64,000 bases of DNA from Epiperipatus broadwayi (GCA_028023455.1 JAQFVV010012416.1:4943594-5007593); one strand, 5' to 3'. Shown: positions 37,201 through 52,200, numbered from the stretch's first letter. Numbers and translations are program-made. The notes: generated by a model from the letters alone, not told the origin.

Positions 37201-40200
37201 TTTTTCAGATTGAAATTTTTTTAAAATGAGTATGCTTATGCACAAACATTATAGATACCTATATAACATTTATTCTTTCCCAATAGAAAGAATAAGCTCA
37301 CCATTACATTCAGAACAACACTGCCCTCTAGCTGGATGAGAACAAAATACATCAGGACAAGCTTTGGCTCTGCACACAACGTCAGAATGAAGGCAGTGGC
37401 ATTCTTTACAGGAATCAATTGGATCGATAAAGATCTCTCCACTGCTATACATCTTGGCATTATACACACACTCTAAAATAAATATGAAAAACCAATATTG
37501 TAAAATTTTTAAAATTTTATTAATATTGTAATAAACTGTTAGCTAAAAAATTATACAGAACTCAATCATGACATAAAAAGATGCCATTATTGTTAAATAT
37601 TCTGTCATTGTGAAATTTTCCAACTCTAATCAGTAAATGGATATCTAGCAATTTTTAGCTAGAACAATAAAGGTCTCAGGTTAATCAAGTTTGGTCAGAT
37701 GAGTTGATGCACTGAATGGTAAAAATAAAAAATATTAAAATATTATACTGCCATCAATACTATACCAAACCATGAAAACATTATCAATTTTATCTTAAAC
37801 ATAAATTTATGTTGCAATGTCTATTCTGCGTAATATTGTAAGAAGCACTGATTATATTAATGTCTCTATTTACTCCAATTTATTTTTCAAAAACTATTAT
37901 TTATAAAAAAATAAATAATAATAATAATTCATACAAATAGACTATGAAATTAAAAGACATTGAAATTATTTTGTAAAAAACACTAAAAAAAAGAAGAAGG
38001 TATTTGTGAGTTTTCCAGTAACCAAGATGGCAACCCATATTTTTTGATAAATCTACAGTTTTGGGGGCCTCCAAAAAATGTTTACGAAAAAATGCCTGTT
38101 AGGAAACATTGTATTTAATATTTACATTTTATTATCATTATTTTAAAAAAAAAATCACCATGAAAAAAATAATTACAATATTTACAGTTTATTTTTTTTT
38201 TGGATTAACTTATTATCAGAGAAATTAAAACAATAAATAAATACATATTTACACTTTATTCATGCCGGCAGCATGCAATCGTTCTTAATACACACTTTTT
38301 GGAAGGATATATTCTGTATCTTCGGAAATAGTCCACTGCATCATGTTCTGTGACAGGAAGGTCCCAAATTTTTATCGTTATGACAACCTACCAAAAACAC
38401 TACTGACAAAATGAAACATGTTGAATTGAACCAAAATATTACACTGTTAAGAACATCTCATCGTTCCCCATGTTATAAGTAAAAAAAAAAATTAAAATAA
38501 AGCTTTTTGATGAAATTTATCAGAATTTATTCCCTTTTTTAAATTTAACAATCGATTTATTAGTTTTGTTTTAATTTAAGAACTAACACATCTTCGGTAG
38601 ATTATAGGTTCCTCAAAACTGTACATTTATCAAAAATACAGATTTGCCAGTTTGGTTTACAGTAAAACTCACAAGTACTAAAAAAAAATATTAAGTTATA
38701 ATTGTAAATATTTTTCTATTGCTTAATCATTGAGTTTTTGCCAAGATAACTATACAAACGATTAACTCCTTTAGAACAAATTAAACCTTTATGGTTTTCA
38801 TCATATGTACATAGCATTATCATAATAAACATGTTTTTATAAAGCCCATATTATGAAATCATTATATTTCAAATAGTATTTAAAATATGTCTTATAATTA
38901 ACAACTTTATTATTAATAAAGTTTAAATCTTTTTTTTTTAAAAAAAAAGAAAATATATATATTTTTTATTTTTAGTGCTGGTTAAATTATTACTCAATCT
39001 TGAACAATATGATAGTTATTTTTCTGATAATAAATGAAGGATTATTCTCACAGAGAAGAAAGAACAAATATGTTACTGACATCATTAAAAGAATTAAGAG
39101 TAAAATGAAGCCAGGCTGGAATACTGCTAGAAGAGATAACAGTAGATGGATAATTAAAACCTTGAACTGGATTCAAAAAATTGTAAAAGACCTTTTAAGA
39201 GATGATAAGTGATATAAATGGATGAAATAAGAATGTTTCGAATTAATGATAATTAAACTTTAGGTGTTTTTGGTGGAAATATTTTAATATTAAAAGAAAA
39301 TATGTTTCTGAGTTTGAAAAATTTTGATTAAATACTTTCAATCCATAATTACTTATGATTCTAAGACAGAAAACTTAATGATTAAGTAATATAAAGATTT
39401 TAAACTACACAATAAATGATAATTCTATCCATCTGTACTGTTCATGTTAATATGAAAAGGTAAATAAACTATTAAGAAAGTCTTAAAAGTACTAAGCCAA
39501 TTTTCGGCATGTTACTGCCAGAATCATAGTGCTTAATAGAACTATGAATGGCAAAGATTAATGTGTAAATCAGACCCAGTATGTAAATTAGATGTTCAAT
39601 TTTTTGATAATGGTCCACAGGAATCTTTTCTATTGATGGAATGAGGATTTCTTGCAATAGCCCAAAATCTTTATATTTTCTTTTCCTATCATCCCTCTCA
39701 CCACATATTGTTATTACATTGGAGGGAGAAAAGACGTATCCTATAGCCTCCTCATGATCAAAAAAGATCAATTTGTATTCATGATTTAATTTTGCTTTAT
39801 TATATGAATACGTGTGGTGGCCAACTCCCATTGATCTACTAGCATGAGATTCATTGTAATACACAGGATAGGGCAGGGCATGAAATTTTATATACAACCT
39901 GAGGAGTATGTTCAAAAGATATTCAGTCTTTAATGCTGTTTAAAAGGCTGTTAAGTGAAGGGGCAATTGGAAGCTAACTCTAAAAATGTCCCTGAAGATT
40001 TTCCGAAGGTTCATCACAACATGAAGGATGTAAGACAGGCTTATCCATGATTTAGTACTTTTAAGACTTTCCTATTAATTTACTTTACCTTTTCATATTA
40101 ACTTGAACAGTAGAAGTTTGTCAAAAGGACAAAATTGAGATTTTCAATAAATTATTGATTACATTCAAATATCAGCCTTTCAAGCTAATTGTGCATGCGC

Positions 40201-43200
40201 TTTGCGAGTGTTAATAATAAATGAATACTTCCCTTTCCAATACAAGATATGGTATTTATGCAGGAATAAAATGAATCCACTTATTCCTACAACTTAAATG
40301 CTTATATATGAGCAAATCTGAAGTGCTGGCAATTGTAAACACAGCGCTATATAAAAATAAATGCTTATTTACATATGATTAAGTTTCAGTTAGAGTGACA
40401 TTTAGTAAATTCTAAACAATTTCACCGACGTCATTCATTCAGACATCATATATAGTAATTTAAAGTGAGTGGTCTGTCCTCACGCTTTCCTTGCCAGTAC
40501 TTCAGATTTGCTCATATATAAGCATTTGAGTTGTAGGAATAAGTGGATTCACTTTATTCCTGCATAAATACTATATCTTGTATTGTAAAGGAAAGTATTC
40601 ATTTATTATTAATACTCGCAAAGCGCGTGCACAATTAGCTTGAAAGGCTGATATTTGAATGTAATACAATTGTAAACACAGCGCTATATAAAAATAAATG
40701 CTTATTTACAAATAAATTATTGAAAAAATTTTGTTAGAGTTATTAAGGAGAAAAGAAAAGCAAAACCCAAGCAGATACCAGAAACAACAGTAAAATAATT
40801 AAGAGTTTAAAACAGAACTATGTTGGACATAACGAGAGAAGGAGTGGCAATAAATGGGCAACTAAAATCTTAAAGTAGACCCTAAAAGTTTGCAAGATGT
40901 ACAAAAAGACCAAAAGTGAGATGTATGGATGGAATCATGGGGAAGAAAATATATGAATTATAAAACTGGATTAAATTCAGAAACCTTTACCTAGCAGGGG
41001 ACTGATAATGTTTGAAGATTATAATGATTATAATGACATATCAATATTATATCAGTTGTTATGCACAGATTTTAAGAGAAATAATACCTTCTTTTCCTTA
41101 GATTTGTGTTATTTAATTGTTACAAAATTATAACACATCTAATGCACTATGTAATATATGACATTATAAAATTTCGAAAATTACCAGAGATACTCAAAAC
41201 ATGTGGATGTTGTAAGCAAGTAAACAGACTGATGCTCTAAAAGTAAAATAACATGTGATATACTTCATGACTCAGATGATAATAATTTACCAATTAATTA
41301 AAAACCATCAAAATAAAATACATACATAAATTTAAAAGCAGTTAATTTATGTGAACTGTCATTAAAAATAAGTTATTACTACAAGATGTAATTTCATCAT
41401 TATCTACTATCTTTCATTGCTTAATTAACATATATGATGTTATATAATAGCCAATTTCTGAATTGTGAGCCATGACAACACACAGCTCGTGGACTGATTT
41501 CAGGGGATCCCCAGTCATCACCTGTACCAAGTCCCACCAACTCTTAATCACAAATCAGAATAGGCTTGAATCTTATTTACATTAAGAGATTTCACTTGCT
41601 TCATCTCAAAATGTACAAATTAAAACACAAGCAATTACTAAATGCGATGCTCTGGTTCTGCAGCGTCACCTGGCGGCTTGTCCAGTGGAAGAAAAAAGTA
41701 CCAAAACATTAATATTAGATTCAAGACAGGTAAAAATTATAATCAATTTACAATTTAATTAAATCATGAGAAAGTGTTTAAATGCTCTCATTTATATTAT
41801 AAAATACAGCACTGTACCGCATTATTTAAGTAGTTTATTATTATTTTCCAATTAACAAATCATTTTTGTCTTATAAATAAAATATAGGTAACTTTTTTCT
41901 TAGCATTTATTATTTTCTGAATTTGCTTCCAATGAAAAAAAATAATAATAATAATATCTTATATGCCTTGGTTGCTAAATCTGTCTTCAAATAAAAAAAA
42001 TTCCATTGTGGTTGGGAAATAAGCAATGTAGCTAATAATTTACCTCTGAATTCCTGTTTTTCTTGACAAGTTGGACAGCATTCACCTGGTTGGGTAACAG
42101 GATTGTGGCAATTTACTTGTGGACACATTTTAGTCATGCATTGAATATTTCCACCAATGCAAGTACACTTCCTACACTTATCCAATGGATCAGTAAATGT
42201 CTCATATTCTGGATAATTTCGGTTATGATAAGAACAACCTGTAAAACAAAGGCAATAAATTGAACAGCCTTAAATATCTAAAACAATACAGCACATAAGT
42301 ATACATAAATGCTAATTAAATTTTATACATTAAAACATTTTCATAATTAATTTTAAGAAATCATATTAACTAATTTGTAGCATTGAAAACCATTAATCCA
42401 TCATTTTTCAAGGAACCAGAGTAAATAAAAGATGGATATAGTAAATAATAGAATGAAACTCTCTGTTAAAAATTATAGAGAAAACCATTTAATGATTATT
42501 CACTGAAATATGCATAAATTATATCTCAGATTTTATTGGACAAAAAGTATACATGTAAAAAGTATAAATACATACATATAACTTTAATATCACAATAATT
42601 ACTTGTGTTTAAAAATCAGTATTAATATTAATTATACGGATGAGTTATAGGTATAGTATTTTTTTAACCATCTCAATTTTACTTCATTTAAAAAACTCTT
42701 AACAATCAGTTCTATTTAAAGTATGGAATTTAGTATATTTATAATTGATTTAACTTGGAGAAATCAAAAATTTAAAGTGGTGGCATGGTTGTGAATAGAG
42801 CTGTGTTTGAAAATAAGTTCTCAAATCTTAATATATATATATAAATTTAATTATCAAAGCACTGTATAAAACTAGTGTATGAAAAACAATAAAGTTGCAT
42901 GTGATAATATGTTGGACTACTTCCATCGTTTTAAACTTTATTTAAACTTTTCAAATACAAACAACTTATTAGTAATAACACACATACAGATAACACATGT
43001 TAGTAATTATATAACATTTTGAGTAGTATTATTCTCCACTCTTCTTCAGGTTTTTCTTGCCTGACTAGTGACAGTAATCGCATAAGAAGAGAACTTGCAC
43101 CTTTAGATTCTCGAATATCGAATTTAAAGCAAACGCTCTAATCAAATGAGCTGTCAAAGGCTCAGTCGGTGACAACTCAGTTGGTTAGAGCGTTTGCCTT

Positions 43201-46200
43201 AAATTCAATATTCAAGAATCTAAAAGTGCAAGTTCAATTCCTATGTGAATACTATCACTGGTCAGGCTAGCAACACCTGAAGAGTGGAGAATAATACTAC
43301 TTGAAACATTGTGTAATTACTAACCTATTGTTGTCTATTTGTGAGTTATTACTAACAAGTATGTTTGTATTTGAAATTTTTAAATATAAGTTTAAAATTT
43401 TCTATATAGTCAACATTTTCTGATAGATGATGGAAATAGTCCAACATATTATCACATCTAATATACTATCATCACAAACCTTCAGGCAAATAATAGATAC
43501 ATGAGTGTGTGCATGTAAAATTAGTCAATATAAAAGACTAAAGTTTCAAAATAATTAATGTAAAATTATGCAAATATAAAAATAACCTAAACATGGTAAT
43601 TTGCAAGGGGTCAATTTTGCAAATTAAGTCATGTTAAACAAAACTGACTACCTAATGCAGTAGAGAAATATAGCCTTTGAGCAGTACAGTGCATAATGGT
43701 GCTTACAAACCAGCATTCTGGGAGGAATGAAATCTGCTGAAGAAAGTATTATAGTGAAAAGTTAATGGAAATGAGTTAACAGGGAAAAAAAAGTAGTGTA
43801 GTAAGAATAAGCAATGTTTTAGTTTGACATTATGCACACGATTAAGAATGAGTTAATTTATGTAATTCATCCAGCAAGCTGCTAGTTGAAGTAATAACAA
43901 TTTTCTAATATTACATATTCTAAATAGTAATTTTTAAGCTTATCTTTGGGTATTATTTCTAAAATAATTTAGTGAGTGTACAGCTGCATTAGGTCAATCT
44001 GGCTCTGTAAATATCAGCACAGTCGACACAGCAAATATATTAAAGCAATCATTATTTATATACTTACTAGATATATTTATAGTTGTATAATAAACTATTT
44101 CCATCATACAGTTTCATTGTTTTAAGTATTTTTTAGAAAAATTTAAACTTTTTTTTTTCCATATGTCAAATGTGTTGTCCGGGAAGCGAACACAGGCCAG
44201 CTGCTTGGAAGGCAGCTATGCTAACCACTAGGCCACCAACGCTGGACAAAAAATTGAAACTTCATTTGAACTTTTCCAAATACACTCAACTTTTAGTTAC
44301 GAAAAGTTCAATGTACTTGAAAAAGTAAAAATAAAGTTTGAATTTTTCTAAAAACATTTAAAAATTAAATTAATGATGGAAATAATTTGACATACAACTT
44401 TAAAAAATATGCACAATCATGGTCGGCACATACTGTTTTGAGAGTACAAAAAACAACGGAAGTATTATATGGATGAATAATTATTAACTTAAGTACATAC
44501 TGGGACTTTTGATATTTGGTTAACTGTTTATGAAAAACTAATTGTCTAAATTATATGAAAATATTTATATGCCTGGGATAAATAAATATTCTTCTATAGG
44601 GATCATTTAGAATCAATGTTAAACTTAAATCTAGATATAAAGTACTAGTGTTTAGAAAAACTGTATCTTGAAGAATATTGAATGAAAACTTTGATACAAT
44701 AAAATTTTATAATCTAGATAAATGTATGTACTTGGAAATTATATCCAGAAATTTCATGAAGTGTAGATCCATTTCTTTATAATGCAATTAAAAAAACCTA
44801 TCGGAGAATTACTATTTTACCATTTTAATTTGAGAAAAAAAAAATCCTTTAAAATTACATTTCAATCATAAAACTGATTTCTTCTTAACAAAGTTTAACT
44901 ACAACAGGGGTCCTCAATCCTATGCCCACGGGCACCATGGTGCCTGCAGACCATTTTATGTGTGCCCGCCGCTATCCGAACACAATAAAAAAATATTTAT
45001 CTGATACAAATAAATTTAATTTTTAAAATTTCTTATAAATTATTGTATTATATTGTAATCAAATTGTAGGGCATACTATACTTTTACAGCGTAAAAATAT
45101 AAACGTTAATTATATGTTAAAATTATATTTTTGAAATAAATATTTTTAGGTACATTATGTGTATTATTAACAATATCCAACTATAAATTTACATCGAAAA
45201 AATAAATGGTGCCCGCCACCTGGCCAGTATTATAGAATGTGCTCTTAAGTGCAAAAAGGTTGGGGACCCCTGAACTACACCAATTAATAAATTCACACAT
45301 AACTAACTGTTATTGACTTTAGAATCACATTAAAGTAACCAATCAGTATGAATTACTGTTACAAGCCATGAAACAATTGTCCCGAAGGAGCTGATTGGAT
45401 GATTGTTTTAATGTGATATCAAAATTAGTAACAATTTGTTAAAAATAATTCAACGGCTAATATATTTAAACTTTGTTAAGAAGTAATTACATATTATTAG
45501 CAGATTCAACATTTAGCATTTGAGTAATTATATATATTATTATTAATTAATGTTTAAATATGATAATTAATTGTAGTTTTCAAGTTTAACTTTGCCTAAT
45601 TTACCATAAAAAAGATAGTAATACTGATTATATTAAGTTTTAAAATACATTCAATTATATGTTTGGCATTGGTTGTTGCCAGTAGCTGAAAAATGTTGTT
45701 GCAAACCACGAAAGAGTTGCCCCGAAGGAGCTAATTGACTAGTTATTTTAGTTTGATATCAGAATTGATAAAAGTTTGGCATATGTGAATTTATTAATCA
45801 GTATATTTACACTTCATTAAGAAGTAATTAATTTCTATGATCACCATTTCCTATGCTTACACATGTTAATAATAAGAGTAATGTAATGTGATGTGATGTA
45901 CTGTAACTTCTCCTTAAATGGAGTCAAGAATCTCTCAACAATTATGCCCAGAGAAACCTGTTAGCCACTTTATTTTCCATTCCCAGTCTAAGTTTTCCCA
46001 TATTCTGCTCCATCCTATTTCCACAACATAATCTTTGTCAACTCTATGGCCTTTATATCTAAATCCCCCTTATCTTTTCCCAAACCCAGCATAAAAACTA
46101 ATAATCCACTTTCTGTATAATCACTTTTTTAATATTTATTCTTCCATAACTTCATTATATGTGCCCTTTCTGTTTTCAAGCATTTACATTTAATTAACAG

Positions 46201-49200
46201 ATGCCTAATATTTTCTATTCCTTCCTTACATAATTTACAGACTAAATCACCCATATTTTTCCACTTACATATATATTCTCTTGTTGCTAAAGATTCCGTT
46301 CGAGCCTTAAACAATAGACTACTTTATTTACAATTGTCATATATTAACTGGCACCTAATATTCTGTTTATTTCTATATATATTTAAACTATTTTTACTCT
46401 CCATACTAGTTCTCCATCTCTCTAACTCCCTATTCTTCATTAATAAATCTATTCTTTTATCCCATTCCTTACCACTATAACACTCAACAATCCTCGTAAC
46501 ACAATCATCCCGTCTTTTGTACAAAGATACTGATATAAATTCTTTATCCAAATCTTTTGCATACTGCATTACCTTTCTCACCCATCTTGTGCCTGCCCTT
46601 TACTCATAACCCAATTAAATACTATTTTGGCCATTATTTTATTATCCATAAACTGCAATTTACCAAACATTTTTATTTTACTTTTTGCATCTCTCATATG
46701 AAAACTTGACCATCCCATTTCTCCTTGAATTGCCTCTCTTGCTGTCCATATATCTGCATCCAATGCATGTCTTCCTACTTCCCTTTGAACTTTAAGTAAT
46801 TTAATACCCCTGTACTAACACATAATGCATCATTACCATATGTTAACCCTACTACTGCAACTTCCTTCCATATAATTCTAGCTACATGTGATGTGATGTA
46901 CTGTGGCTTCTCCTTAAATGAAGTCAAGAATATCTCAGCAATTATGCCCAGATAAACCTGTTAGCCACTTTATTTTCTATTCCCCACTCTAAATTTTTCC
47001 ATATTCTGCTCCATCCCATTTCCACAACATAAACTTTGTCAACTCTAAAGCCTTTATATCTAAATCCTTCTTATTTTTTTCCCCAAACCCAGCATAAAAA
47101 ACAATATTTCACTTTCTGTATTGTACCGGTCAAAAAGAAGCCAACACATCAACAAACCCAAACTCAAAGTCGGATTCAAACTTAGGCAGTTCAAACTGAA
47201 TTCAAACCCAACTCACGAGCTCAGATCAAATCAATGGATGACATATATCGATGGTACATGACTATGCGCCAAGGAACTAGCTCAACAGATGATGATGATT
47301 AATGAGACCCCTGAATTAACCCTAATGAAGTATAATAAAATAACTAAGAATCTTTATAAGTCAACTCATATATATAAATGTGTTCGGGTTGCCAATACAG
47401 ACAGCGAGCATTAATATTAAAAATAATTATTGAATAAGAACGAAAGTTAAAAACCAAATGTGTTAATAAAATGTTTAATAATAATAATAATTTTGTTCAA
47501 CTTTTAGATTATGATATAGATTATCTCTAGTCTTTAAACGGAATTTATATTTACAATAAGAATGGCAGTCCTTATTATATGCCAATACGATTACGCAATA
47601 TTCTAGGAGAAATATATATATCTATGCCCCGACGAGGAAGTAAAAGTAGATAAAGGTATTTGGCTGTGACAGAAATTATGATTCAAATTCTAAAAGAAAG
47701 AATGTGAGATTTATTTTCACATTCGTAAATCAATTCACAAAGAGCAAGATACGTGTTTAGGGAATAACTTTAAAATTTAATATTAAACTTACTTAATTAT
47801 AAATAAACATGAATTTGTTCGACTTTAATAAAATCAATTCATCACGATTTACGAGCATGAGAGCGGGGCTTTACTGGAACTGAGCAATAAACGGTACTGA
47901 CGACTTATGAGCTATAAGAATAAATATGAAAAATAATGGCTTGTCTGTGATTTGAGAAAATAGCAGGGCGGCTTATATTTAACAAGTCTTTGATGCCCTA
48001 TATGAAGGATCCATAGAACACGGAAAACCAGGTTGGGTCGTAGCCTCGAACCTTTGGTGTTCCAAATATAAAACGAGCAAGTGAGGAAGTACTTTCTTCC
48101 TATGTAATTTAACGAACAGTAATATCACCGAGGACATGCCTGTGAAGCAGGAGATGGTTCGCGTCAGCAACGTTCGGAAAAATAATGACTTGGTAATCAT
48201 CTTTTAATTAATAATAAAACCCATTTTATATAACGAATGCTCTACGTGATGACCTTATCAAGTTAAATTAAAGTCAAACGAGCTTTAATCAACAAATATT
48301 TAATGCAATTAGAAAATACTTTAATTATACCCTAAATCTCATGCCCTCAGGCTAGCGCTCCTTTCCTAATCAATCTTACAAAAATTTACTGGTTGTTTTT
48401 AGATATATTCCCTTGATAAGGCTTTCAAACTCATTAACTTGAATTCATTTTCTAATTAGAAAATGAATTTTTTAAAATCAGAAAATGATTTTAATTAGGA
48501 CCGTCCTAACATTTTAAAGACTTATCTATTTCTAATTAATAAAAACTTTAACCATTGTTTTGGAAAGAGAAAATCTGAAAGCTTATCGAAAGAATGTAGC
48601 TTTTAATCACTAAAAATTTAACATATTATTTAAAAGTAAAATAGACATTCCCGACGCAATGAAACTTTCGAACAATTATATATATTTAAACATTTATAAA
48701 TATATACGCACAATCCAGACAGTTGTAATATATATAATTTCATGAATAATTTTATCATGAATTTATTAATAGCATTGATTAATTTAAACTCAAACGAATT
48801 AATTTTAACACACATTTATAATAGTTTTTCTTTAAGGAAACTAGCGTGGACCGAACGTATAAAGCCCCACTGCATCGGAAATTTTAGGTTAGTACAAGGG
48901 TTTGAAGTTGGTTACATGTGAAAGATCATGAAGCTAGGATCAAACTTAGATCCGACTGCTTCAGTATAATCACTTTTTTCATATTTATTCTTCCATAACT
49001 TCATTATATGTAACCTTTCTGTTTTCAAGCATTTACATTCAATTAACAAATGCCTAATATTTTCTATTTCTTCCTTACATAATTTACAAAATAAATCACC
49101 CAAATTTTTCCATTTACATGTATATTCTCTTGTAGTGCCACCAAGTGCAAGCCTTTGTAATCACTGGACATAGGAAGTGCAGAGAGTGGAATTGAATTTA

Positions 49201-52200
49201 TATGTACTCATGTTGTAATCTATGTATATGTATATATATTATTAGAATGTTGTTGTTCTGTTATTAAAATTAGTTTATAAATTGATCCACAGTGGGGTTA
49301 TTTACTTTGTTGAGAAAAGTAATAATTTAGAAATCGTATTTCTAATCTTAATCAAGAAGTTAAGATCAAGAGATAGCAGTATATATATGAACACATCAGA
49401 CCATAGATAAAGATGGCTCCAACTTTATTGCTAAAAGAGATTGCCTTGACTACATATTGATTGTTAATAGCTTAAGAATTGATTGTTATTAATAAATCAA
49501 TTATACATATATGCATATATCTGCATATACTGTGTTATATTATCACAAACAGCACTGATTTGTAGATATCTGCATAATACCATTTATACATCTTCTTTAA
49601 CAATTTTTACAATACAAATAAAATTAATTACTTGATATATTTGTATGGTTTCAACAGGAACTCTGATAGAGACTGCTGTTCAATCAAAACCTTAAGAAAA
49701 TGTAAAGAAATAAATTTTCTTTGATTGCATTATAAAAAGTGATTAAAAAATGTGTATAACGAGTATTATATAGATATTCCCTCTCATTTAAATATCCCTG
49801 GGCTATAGGCTCAGTAATCCATAAAGGTTAAGCAGATCCTGAATATATACCTAATTTACTTAAAAATGAACCTAATTTCACACTGTTAAATATTTAAATG
49901 AGCTTCATAAATTTAGGGGGAAAAGGAAATATATAGCTTGCTTAATATTTTTTAAATAAAAATTATTTTGGCATCAAATTGATAAAAAACATTTTAAGTT
50001 TTATTCCGACAATTTATCTCTACAATGCAATAGAAAAATAATATCCATGATTTTTACTTTACAAACCAATTATAGAATATGGCTAATATTATTATCATAA
50101 AACGTTTCTGTTTTTTAGGTCAAAAAATAGATAGGTTATTCATTTATAAATTAAAAACAAATAAAAAATGTAAAAAAAAAATCATAATTTATAAACATAC
50201 TATTCTCAGGTCAATATAAGAAAATTCATAACAAACCTGCACACATTTCACAACATTCGCCTTTCTGTGGGTTATGACAGTGAACAAGAGGACATCCTCT
50301 TTTCATACACGTAACTTGTCCATCAATACACATACAATCTTCACAGGTATTTTGAAGATTTAGAAAGGTTGCTCGGTTGTCATAATGTCTTCCAAAATAT
50401 TCACAATCACCACGACTTTCGCACTCTGGGCAGCACTTTCCATCTACATGCTTGAGGGATTTACATAACTGTGGAATGCAGACTATAGTATTGCAAGTAA
50501 CGGTACCATTCTACATAACATAAATTACTGTGATTATAAGTAAATAATCAATCACAAATTGTATTAAAATATAGATATAGATAACTTACATGGCAAATAC
50601 ACTCCTGACATGGGTCATCTGGATGAAGGAATTGATGACCATTTCTAAAAAGACGCCGAGTAAATTCGCACATATCACAAACTGGACAGCAGGAATTGGG
50701 TATCCGAGCGGGATGAGAACATGAAGAAGGAGGACAAGGTCTAGTGGTACATCGAGGATAGGATCTCTACCAAAAAACCAAATTAATATTTCTATAATAT
50801 TAGGATAATTTTTACATGTGTGAGCACAACAGTACACTCTTTGAAATATTTCTGGCATGTATTTGTTCTATATTGTTTTGTGAAATTAGGATGCCATACT
50901 TCTTAATAAGTGATTATAAATGAACATAAAATTTTATTTTAAACAATTACAATATATTAAAAAACTATGCCTATAATATAGAATGTGATGTACTATGACT
51001 TTTCCTTTATTAGAGTCAGGAATCTCTCAGCCACTATGTCTACAGAAACAGGTTAGCCACCTTCCCTTCCCTTTCCATTCTCCCCTAGTGCGCCCTCTAT
51101 TGAGCATTGGGTGAAATATATTAGAAGATATTTTGGCAGTTTGAACAGCATATATATCATACAATTCCACAATTTCTTTATGTAACCCAATTTATGAACA
51201 AGTAGGGACAACATGATAAAATATTGCTGTAAAATGTTAAACTGCATTTTCTATGAATAATCATATGTAGAGAGCATTACCATGTTGAAAATATTTTTTA
51301 AAAATTAGAATAAAAATTAAAAAAAGAAAAGCATAGACATGGGCAAAGTTATATATTATAAAAAAAATTGTGTAAGTAAACCAAAAAAAAAAAAAAAGAC
51401 TATAATTAAAAAACCTTAGCTAGTTATCTTTATTTTGCCCTTTTGTTCCCAGTCTAACAAAATCAAAAAAGAGTAAACATTGACAAAACCAAGGACTGAC
51501 GAAGATTAAGTTGTAGTTCTTACTATATCCTCTGTCTACAATGTTTGAAGCAAAAACAATTTTAAAATCTTATCAAAGTATATGTTGCTAAGCATTTTTT
51601 GAGTTGCTTCTTTTTTCTCTGATCAATGTGCCCCCAAACTCCAACACACACATATATATGTTATATAATGAGCATTAATAGCTCTTAAAAAGCTTTTCTG
51701 CTCATTATATAACATTTGTAGTCAAGCTTATTAAATTAAGTCATATGTTATATGACTTGATTTACTTGCATATATATGTGTGTGTGTGATTAAATAGAAA
51801 AAAATATGGAATGCCTCCCTAATGTTTGTTTGAATACCTGCCATATGTCTTAATCTGAACTTGCCTGTTTTGTAAAAAAAAGTCAACACAAAGAACAAAT
51901 TACCTGCAAATTGCAAGAGTGAAAATATGCCGTTTAGAAGGAAGAGAATTATTATCAAAGATCTCCAGCATATTCAAACTTAACTACCACTAACAACAAA
52001 TAAAATTAATGATAAATTAATATGAATTGTAGCCAGCATATATATATATATATATGCAGACATAACCAAAAAAAGACAATTATCAAATAAATAAATCAAA
52101 AGGCCTAGGTACATATTTTCCCCATATTAATCCACTAAACATCACATGATCACCATTATTTATGCTTACACAAGCTGTTTACACAGAGGCAAAACTCTCC

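Larger units (their letters stand above)
42880..43455. mobile_element. Large foldback carrying inverted tRNA-like copies
   Basis: The arms extend from about 42880 to 43155 and from about 43160 to 43455. The outer parts (GATAATATGTTGGACTA... against ...TAGTCCAACATATTATC) match the foldback at 59913-60178. The inner parts each contain a tRNA-like sequence in opposite orientation. Confidence 0.7.

Noticed and set aside
43272-43310. CTGAAGA...GTGG/CTAC...TTGAAAC as a hammerhead
   Set aside because: The core spacing needs extra bases and stems I and III do not form, so this is probably coincidence.
45360-45390. GAAACAATTGTC resembling a hammerhead stem III and cleavage site
   Set aside because: No CTGANGA box in the right position upstream. 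Kept only as part of a repeat description.
47979-48200. 73-codon minus-strand frame
   Set aside because: It lies inside the LTR-like insertion and shows no family resemblance.
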